Assembly (NCBI GenBank): GCA_002825465.1 | Contig: PJER01000003.1 | Span: 1 to 64,000 of the forward strand | DNA: 64,000 nt | Origin: Candidatus Thorarchaeota archaeon MP8T_1 | GTDB taxonomy: Archaea > Asgardarchaeota > Thorarchaeia > Thorarchaeales > Thorarchaeaceae | Direction: 5' to 3' | In this document: in pieces, positions 59,165 to 64,000 of the stretch | How positions within the stretch are numbered: position 1 is the stretch's first letter | Layout of the letters: each line of letters opens with the position of its first letter | Notes under the pieces: generated by a model | What the model was told of the DNA's origin: nothing | The model's input: only the letters and a program-made list of their open reading frames with translations | The model's database searches: none | Translations under genes and position numbers: made by a program

Positions 59165-59800
59165 TTGAGTCCGGAGAGAACGTCAGATATGTTTGACAGT
59201 TGGGCATCAGAGTATGATTATTACATTGATATAGGGAAACGTAGTTTTCCCTTTCTTGGATATGACAGAGTATTGGATCGTATTGTTGAATTAGCCAAAC
59301 CCGATTCGAATCAGAAAATATTGGATGTAGGAATAGGGACTGGAAATCTTGCTCAGAGATTCATCAAGTACGACTGTGATATTTGGGGGATTGATTTCTC
59401 CTCGAGAATGTTAGAAGAGGCAGCTAAGAAATTATCAAACATTCGACTTCTCCAAGTTAATATCAAATCTGAATGGCCATCGGAGCTCAGAGTGAATTTC
59501 GATAAAATTGTATCAGCCTATACATTACATCATCTAAAAATCGAAGAGAAGGTAAATACGATTCATAGGATGGTGAAAGACCTTCTTGCTCCATCAGGTA
59601 CGATTGTCATTGGAGATGTATCGTTTCGTACACTAAATGATCTGGACACAGCTAGAAAGACGTTGGGTGGAATTTGGGATGATGATGAATATTACTGGGC
59701 TGCAGATGAGATTATGGAATTACTAACAGAGAGGAATCTAGATGTTACGTACAATCAAATCTCAGAATATGGTGGAGTCTATAGAATATCAGAGATCTAA
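59165..59800 (+). CDS. Class I SAM-dependent methyltransferase
   Basis: A 211-residue methyltransferase. SAM-binding motif I 'QKILDVGIGTGNLAQRFIKY' (~residue 53), motif II acidic 'DIWGIDFSSRMLEEA', and 'IVSAYTLHHLKIEEKVNTIH' as the post-II motif are all present. The start is TTG 59165 with GTGAG about 5 nt ahead. The sequence 'DMFDSWASEYDYYI' at the N-terminus is common in YrrT-like methyltransferases. Substrate unknown. Confidence 0.88.
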   Translation: MSPERTSDMFDSWASEYDYYIDIGKRSFPFLGYDRVLDRIVELAKPDSNQKILDVGIGTGNLAQRFIKYDCDIWGIDFSSRMLEEAAKKLSNIRLLQVNIKSEWPSELRVNFDKIVSAYTLHHLKIEEKVNTIHRMVKDLLAPSGTIVIGDVSFRTLNDLDTARKTLGGIWDDDEYYWAADEIMELLTERNLDVTYNQISEYGGVYRISEI

Positions 59801-59819
59801 AAGCCTTCTTGCAAAGAGA

Positions 59820-60341
59820 TTAGACAGTAGGTATCATATTCATCACTATAGGAGCGTACCCATGTGAGAAGACTTCCACAACAAATGGATCACTTGCCTC
59901 TGCTACCTTTGTCCATGATCCATTATCACGCCTGTAGTATGCAAAATGAGAATTGCCATGACGGATCTCGATGATGGATTTGGTCGGGAGTTGTGTCAAA
60001 TCCTTAGTGACTAGATAACCACTTTTTTCTTCAGGTTGTGAGAGAAAGACAGGGAAGATTCCAGATACATCGGGAATAAGGAGAGCAACATGCGGCCTAT
60101 CGACTGGATTCCATTTCTTCGGTACGGGTGGGTAGCGGCAAGTGAATGCACCCGAGGCCGAACGAAGAACCAAATACGTGCCTTCATCAATTGATGACAT
60201 GTCTGTCGTTACCTCTAGCGTGCTCTCATCGTATCGATCCAAACGTTTGTCAGACATCTTGTATACACTATCGTCACCAGATGAGTTTATCGATGGTGTA
60301 CCAATGTCATCGTTGGGGATACTGCCTGTCACAGGTAACAT
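59820..60341 (-). CDS. Hypothetical protein
   Basis: A 173-residue protein with no recognised family, no membrane segment and no Cys cluster. Its middle ('GTYLVLRSASGAFTCRYPPV', 'PHVALLIPDVSGIFPVFLSQ') suggests a beta-rich fold, and the ending 'VVEVFSHGYAPIVMNMIPTV' a closing strand. The N-terminal ~45 residues are polar. The start is ATG 60341. It is convergent with the methyltransferase gene. The ~200 nt upstream contain the repeated 16-mer at 60526-60541. Confidence 0.55.
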   Translation of the reverse strand: MLPVTGSIPNDDIGTPSINSSGDDSVYKMSDKRLDRYDESTLEVTTDMSSIDEGTYLVLRSASGAFTCRYPPVPKKWNPVDRPHVALLIPDVSGIFPVFLSQPEEKSGYLVTKDLTQLPTKSIIEIRHGNSHFAYYRRDNGSWTKVAEASDPFVVEVFSHGYAPIVMNMIPTV

Positions 60342-60525
60342 AGTAGAGAATTAGTATATAACCTTCATTTAGTCATGAGACGTTTATTTGACCTTCTAAG
60401 ACTTGATTTTGGTCAGGTTTCAAGCCAAATTGAGAGTTATAGTTACACCTCTTCTGAAAAATCATGATACTCGAAGAAACTTACTAGAATGAACTTTTAC
60501 AACCCGTCAGTAGGAAAAACGCATA

Positions 60526-60541
60526 CTTAACAAATGGCCAT
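60526..60541. repeat. 16-mer CTTAACAAATGGCCAT, second copy
   Basis: Identical to 20587-20602. Both copies are intergenic and contain the palindrome ATGGCCAT. This copy lies 9 nt beyond the stop of the HAD gene and ~185 nt upstream of the 173-residue gene. Confidence 0.35.
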
Positions 60542-60549
60542 TTGCACAC

Positions 60550-61227
60550 CTAATTCGATAATCGAATGGACAGCTCTTGAAGAATTTCATCAAGATCACT
60601 AAATACATGGGAAGCACCGGATTCCTCCAAGATTTCACGTGGAGTTTCGCCAGTTGCAACACCCCAGAATTCGATCCCAGCTCGTGAAGCAGCAACACTG
60701 TCAATCATTGCATCACCAACATAGACTACTTCATCAGATGTAAGTTTTAACTCTGATAAGATCTTCAAAAGTCCATCAGGATGAGGTTTGGGTTTCGGTG
60801 ATTCATGTCTAGTTTGAATAATATCAAAATAGTCAGAAAGTGGAATCTTTTTCATTATCGTATCCACTGAACTTCGGCCGTTATTAGTTAGAATTGCAGT
60901 CCGGAGTCCTAATTGTCTAACTTTTTTAACAACCTCAAGTGCTCCAGGTAACTCAGCGGCATCACCTGCAGTGGACCCTTCAAGATTGTTGAGGATTATA
61001 TCCACATCCAGCTCCATTTCTTGCCAATCTTCATGAGAAATACCATTTGAAAGAAAATAATCTCGTGCCTTAGCTGTAGAGCTTGATATGCCATCTGCAG
61101 GCTCTAGAAGTTTTGGGGGTAATCCTCTAGAGATGAAATATTCCTTAGTGTCATTTCTCATTGCCTCTAGTGGTAAAGCAAGCACGGTTATAGTACCATC
61201 CATGTCAAATACCAAGGCTTTGAGCAT
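60550..61227 (-). CDS. HAD hydrolase, phosphoglycolate-phosphatase-like
   Basis: A 225-residue HAD hydrolase. Motif I 'KALVFDMDGTITVLALPLEA' (DxDGT), motif II 'RTAILTNNGRSSVDTIMKKI' (T/S), motif III Lys in 'SPKPKPHPDGLLKILSELK' and motif IV 'VVYVGDAMIDSVAASRAGIE' (GDxxxD). The cap is a helical C1-type. Substrate is likely a small phosphate ester (phosphoglycolate or sugar phosphate), not determinable here. Start ATG follows GTGA with ~6 nt spacing. Confidence 0.9.
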   Translation of the reverse strand: MLKALVFDMDGTITVLALPLEAMRNDTKEYFISRGLPPKLLEPADGISSSTAKARDYFLSNGISHEDWQEMELDVDIILNNLEGSTAGDAAELPGALEVVKKVRQLGLRTAILTNNGRSSVDTIMKKIPLSDYFDIIQTRHESPKPKPHPDGLLKILSELKLTSDEVVYVGDAMIDSVAASRAGIEFWGVATGETPREILEESGASHVFSDLDEILQELSIRLSN

Positions 61228-61274
61228 AAGCAGTCACTTTTTCCTGAATATGAGGTTACTACTTAAAACTACCT

Positions 61275-61931
61275 TTAAACACTTCTAGAAAATCCTTGAT
61301 TCCGGAGGAAGACATTAACAGCATCACGCAATAGACTGAGTGAACGATGATAAAAATGACCCTCATTTTCTAAAGGAACTTGTGTAATCGATCCCGAAAT
61401 ATAAGAGGAAATCTGGGTCATATTTTCGTATGGTACTGTCAAGTCAGATGTGCCATGAACCATGAGTACAGGACAAGTTATTTTTGATAAGTTTGAGAGA
61501 GTGTAATTCCCCTCTTGATAAAGTGCAAGTGATGAACTTACAGAAATCATGAAGCTGACATCTTTGACGGAGCAAAATCGTAATGCAACTGATCCACCGA
61601 AGGAGTATCCTGCAATTCCTATCAGCTCAATTCCTTGCTCCTCGAGCATTGATATTGCTGAAATTGTATCTTCAAGGGCACCTGAAACACCAGTAAATTG
61701 TGATGGGGAATATACACCACGGAAATTAAATCTGAAAGTAGCAAGACCAAACTGCTGAAAGGTCGTAGCGAGAGTCGTGACAACGGGATTTGACATTTCT
61801 CCACCATAGATAGGATGTGGATGTAGTACCAATACCATAGATTTCGTTTGAGGAAGAGGTCTCTCTAAGACTCCTTTCATCTCAATATCTTTAACAGAGA
61901 ATTTGAGGTGTTCTGTTTCCAATATTCTCAC
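61275..61931 (-). CDS. Alpha/beta hydrolase
   Basis: A 218-residue serine hydrolase of the dienelactone-hydrolase/COG2945-like group. The nucleophile elbow is 'IAGYSFGGSVALRFCSVKD' (GYSFGG, ~residue 108); 'VLVLHPHPIYGGEMSNPVVT' holds the H-P-H-P oxyanion strand; 'VLMVHGTSDLTVPYENM' carries the catalytic Asp and 'ENEGHFYHRS' the catalytic His. Soluble, no signal peptide. Substrate unknown. It is 47 nt upstream of the HAD gene (same strand) and 9 nt downstream of the ATC-hydrolase-like gene, so the three may form one transcript. Confidence 0.88.
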   Translation of the reverse strand: MRILETEHLKFSVKDIEMKGVLERPLPQTKSMVLVLHPHPIYGGEMSNPVVTTLATTFQQFGLATFRFNFRGVYSPSQFTGVSGALEDTISAISMLEEQGIELIGIAGYSFGGSVALRFCSVKDVSFMISVSSSLALYQEGNYTLSNLSKITCPVLMVHGTSDLTVPYENMTQISSYISGSITQVPLENEGHFYHRSLSLLRDAVNVFLRNQGFSRSV

Positions 61932-61940
61932 TCTGGTCTA

Positions 61941-62429
61941 TTATGGTATTGACAATCCCTTGATACAAGGACCTTTATCATCAGCAGGTTTGACAACATC
62001 TGTTTCAACACCAGTACCTATCTTTCCAACTGCACTAACATATGGAAGACAGACAGCATTGCAATACAATTTCCCTCGTTTCTTGAATGCATCATATTGA
62101 GGACAATAAAGATGGTGAAATTCAACTCGTTTATCAGAGATCCACTCAGCTTTCATTTTTGAACCCATTATATGACCGACAACCATCCAGGCATCGTGAG
62201 CATCTTTCAAAGTATCACCAAAGCCGAGTCTTGTCTTCATGTTCTGAGCATCTTCTTCTCCCAGATGTTTAAATATTTCAGAGATTGCTTGAAGTCCAGC
62301 TTCTCCAAAACGCTCATCGAGAACATTTGACATCTCTGTCATGAGACGCATCAGATTATCGCGGAGTTCACTGACTTTGCTCCCTGCAGGAATAATTCCT
62401 TTAACTGCAGCAGTCTTCATTACACCCAT
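61941..62429 (-). CDS. L-2-amino-thiazoline-4-carboxylate hydrolase-like protein
   Basis: A 162-residue protein. The order of features (N-terminal helix pair, 'RVEFHHLYCPQYDAFKKRGK', 'LYCNAVCLPYVSAVGKIGTG', 'CIKGLSIP') with conserved H-x-x-x-C-P and C-x-x-x-C resembles the ATC-hydrolase-like family (Pfam ATC_hydrolase), in which a Cys-rich C-terminus binds an Fe-S or metal centre; V4R-like proteins are an alternative. The assignment is by pattern only. First gene of the possible three-gene transcript. Confidence 0.55.
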   Translation of the reverse strand: MGVMKTAAVKGIIPAGSKVSELRDNLMRLMTEMSNVLDERFGEAGLQAISEIFKHLGEEDAQNMKTRLGFGDTLKDAHDAWMVVGHIMGSKMKAEWISDKRVEFHHLYCPQYDAFKKRGKLYCNAVCLPYVSAVGKIGTGVETDVVKPADDKGPCIKGLSIP

Positions 62430-62551
62430 AGAGATACCTCATTGTTTAATGACTGACACTGGTCTAACTTTCTGTTACTTTAGTTTTCTTATTTTGATCA
62501 TTAATCAAACTAAGTACGGAATTATCTTTAAGGAGAAGATAGATTGAATAT

Positions 62552-63577
62552 ATGACTAAAATGACACTGCCTTCTTCAATTGACCGTAATGATATGAGAA
62601 ATTTGGTGAATCATTTTCCTGAATTACTCACATCTCTTAAGCTCAGCAATCTAATTATTAAAGAACTAGAAAACTACATTGATGAAGGTGTCGAAGGAAT
62701 TTGTTTTCTTGGAATGGGAGGAAGCTCCATTGTCGGCAGTTATGTTAAAGCATTGCTAAGTGAACATGCAGGGAAACAAATTGTAATAGTCAGAGATTAC
62801 ATATTGCCTGCTTTTATCACGGGTGATTGGGTTGTAATTGCAGTCAGTTATTCCGGAAATACTGAGGAAACAATTACTTCAATATCAAGAGCTAATACAC
62901 TTGGTGCAAGAGCAATTATATTGACATCAGGAGGAACATTGGCAAAACAGAGTAAACATCTACAGATTACCCTTCCAGCTGGGATTCAGCCAAGAGCTGC
63001 ACTACCACTCATGTTATCCCAGGCTCTTCCAGTGGTACAGATTCTAGTTGGTCTTCCAATATCAGACTTTGAGTCCCTTTCTAAGACTATCGCACGGAAA
63101 AGTTTAGTATGGGATAAGAATGTAAATTCACCTCGATCTTTAGCCTCAGTTTTCATGGGTCAGATCCCCCTATTTATTGGAGCTCGACATTTGATTCCTG
63201 TTGCATATAGAGCCAAATGCCAGATTAATGAGAATTCGAAAGCTCTTGCATTTCATTCAGAATTACCAGAAGCAAATCATAATGAGATAGAGAGTTTTGC
63301 TTTTACACATTCTTGCAAGATTGTACCAATTTTCTTGCGTAGCGCATTCGAATCAGAAGTACTTTCACGTAGATTTGATGCTACCCACGAAATCTATAAA
63401 GAAATGGGATTGGATGTGATTAATCTAGCGATTGGAGGAGAAACCAAATTGGAAGAGATGTTATGTTTCACTCAATTTCTAGATATGGTTTCAGTTGAGT
63501 ATGCTGATCTACTTGGTGCAAATCCAGTCAGTGTTGAAAAGATTACAGATCTCAAACAGAAACTTCAGAAGCATTAA
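62552..63577 (+). CDS. Bifunctional phosphoglucose/phosphomannose isomerase
   Basis: A 341-residue SIS-domain isomerase of the archaeal PGI/PMI family (Aeropyrum/Pyrobaculum type). It interconverts glucose-6-P, fructose-6-P and mannose-6-P. Motifs: 'GICFLGMGGSSIVGSYVKAL', 'VVIAVSYSGNTEETITSISR', the 'HSELPEANHNEIESFAF' catalytic loop with Glu and His (~residue 235), and the C-terminal 'FLDMVSVEYADLLGANPVSV'. The start ATG 62552 fits the family, though the alternative ATG 62561 is possible. Its stop overlaps the convergent gene's stop by 4 nt. Confidence 0.93.
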   Translation: MTKMTLPSSIDRNDMRNLVNHFPELLTSLKLSNLIIKELENYIDEGVEGICFLGMGGSSIVGSYVKALLSEHAGKQIVIVRDYILPAFITGDWVVIAVSYSGNTEETITSISRANTLGARAIILTSGGTLAKQSKHLQITLPAGIQPRAALPLMLSQALPVVQILVGLPISDFESLSKTIARKSLVWDKNVNSPRSLASVFMGQIPLFIGARHLIPVAYRAKCQINENSKALAFHSELPEANHNEIESFAFTHSCKIVPIFLRSAFESEVLSRRFDATHEIYKEMGLDVINLAIGGETKLEEMLCFTQFLDMVSVEYADLLGANPVSVEKITDLKQKLQKH

Positions 63578-64000
63578 ATTACGGTTGTACTTGTCGAGTT
63601 AAAGTAAAGATATCTCCAAGTAATTGTACCTCTCTCATCAAAGACAATGAAAGAGTATCTAAATTCTACTTCCCAATTCCAAGTATCTGTACTATTTGCT
63701 TGAAGGACTGCTTCTCTATCATTAGATATTGCAAAATTGAACAGCCCATACGTTTGATTGAATCCAGGATGGACATACTGAGCTGCTAGGGGTGGGGTAT
63801 ATGCAAAACTAGTGTAAGATAAAATATCATCATTTAGATACACAGATGCGCCCATAAAGGTAATTCTAACATTACCCTCTAATTCAGAGTTAGCTTTGAG
63901 ATTGAAGAATAGAGTGATTTTGGGATTTACAGATTCATTAGTATAATCGAGATAACGGATTTCAATATCAACAAGGGAAACATCCATTCTTCCAGCAAGA
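63574..64000 (-). CDS. Hypothetical beta-rich protein, 5' end beyond the window
   Basis: The visible part is ~142 residues and the frame is still open at the right edge (LAGR before MDVSLVD), so the start probably lies outside. The sequence is beta-rich with regular aromatic and Asn-rich strands ('VSLVDIEIRYLDYTNESVNP', 'TWNWEVEFRYSFIVF', 'TITWRYLYFNSTSTTVI') and several N-x-S/T sites, as in extracytoplasmic archaeal proteins. LEA14-like domains have a similar look, but no family is firmly recognised. A signal peptide or anchor may lie upstream. Confidence 0.5.
   Translation of the reverse strand, partial: LAGRMDVSLVDIEIRYLDYTNESVNPKITLFFNLKANSELEGNVRITFMGASVYLNDDILSYTSFAYTPPLAAQYVHPGFNQTYGLFNFAISNDREAVLQANSTDTWNWEVEFRYSFIVFDERGTITWRYLYFNSTSTTVI

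Overview
This 64 kb window comes from an archaeal chromosome, and the gene content points to an Asgard archaeon (Thorarchaeia-like is my guess; the rank below Asgard is inference). Archaeal marks are an archaeal-type GluRS, an eS25 ribosomal protein, LarB, a bifunctional PGI/PMI, AOR, Mrp/NBP35 and TATA-box promoters combined with strong GGAGG/GGTGA ribosome sites. Asgard marks are an ESCRT-III (Snf7-type) protein, a large protein ending in an ESCRT-II EAP30-like double winged helix, and an Arf-like GTPase fused to a longin-like domain. The DNA is AT-rich, genes are packed on both strands, and many starts are TTG or GTG. I see no rRNA, tRNA, CRISPR array, transposase or phage gene.

Layout. 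1-3132: a hydantoinase/oxoprolinase pair (hyuA cut by the left edge). 3150-6957: a hypothetical protein, gltX, a small Cys-rich/poly-acidic protein and a YdjM-like membrane protein. 6997-14452: an 'eukaryote-like' block with the EAP30-type protein, a Zn-finger protein, a winged-helix protein coupled to the longin-Arf GTPase, a Zn-ribbon membrane protein, a Pro-Glu linker coiled-coil protein and an eS25-HhH fusion that seems to start at AUU. 14566-19908: a small HExxH protein, a sugar nucleotidyltransferase, AlaX, LarB and an M20 deacylase. 19909-20733: a mostly non-coding stretch with a possible C/D-type RNA and a missed 56-residue ORF. 20734-23616: two tandem DapA-Fae fusions. 23724-29140: cutA and two very large unknown proteins in one operon. 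29237-36081: MBL hydrolase, KH/PP-loop ATPase, DUF123 nuclease-like protein, an AOR plus polyferredoxin operon and IlvE. 36236-46383: coiled-coil protein, GdhA, PAC2-like protein, a regulator, a PRPP-synthetase-like protein, a nucleoside phosphorylase, an HhH membrane protein, WecB, a 56-residue histone-fold-like protein, SurE and a HypE/AIR-synthase-like protein. 46563-54933: VWA and AAA+ chelatase-like pair, ThrC, a cation exchanger, HAD phosphatase, ESCRT-III, IMPase and Mrp. 54968-64000: acidic membrane protein, Zn-ribbon protein, a histidine kinase flanked by repeated purine-rich hairpin elements, radical SAM, methyltransferase, HAD, alpha/beta hydrolase, ATC-hydrolase-like, PGI/PMI, and a hypothetical protein cut by the right edge.

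The most striking item is the tandem pair in which a class I (DapA-type) aldolase is fused to a formaldehyde-activating enzyme (Fae) domain. One copy keeps the Fae catalytic His and the other has lost it. By analogy with the known archaeal Fae-Hps fusion, this suggests an aldolase that hands formaldehyde to tetrahydromethanopterin. Next come the membrane-remodelling and trafficking genes (EAP30-like protein, longin-Arf, Snf7), the eS25-HhH fusion, and a possible A9 frameshift site joining the AAA+ and VWA genes.
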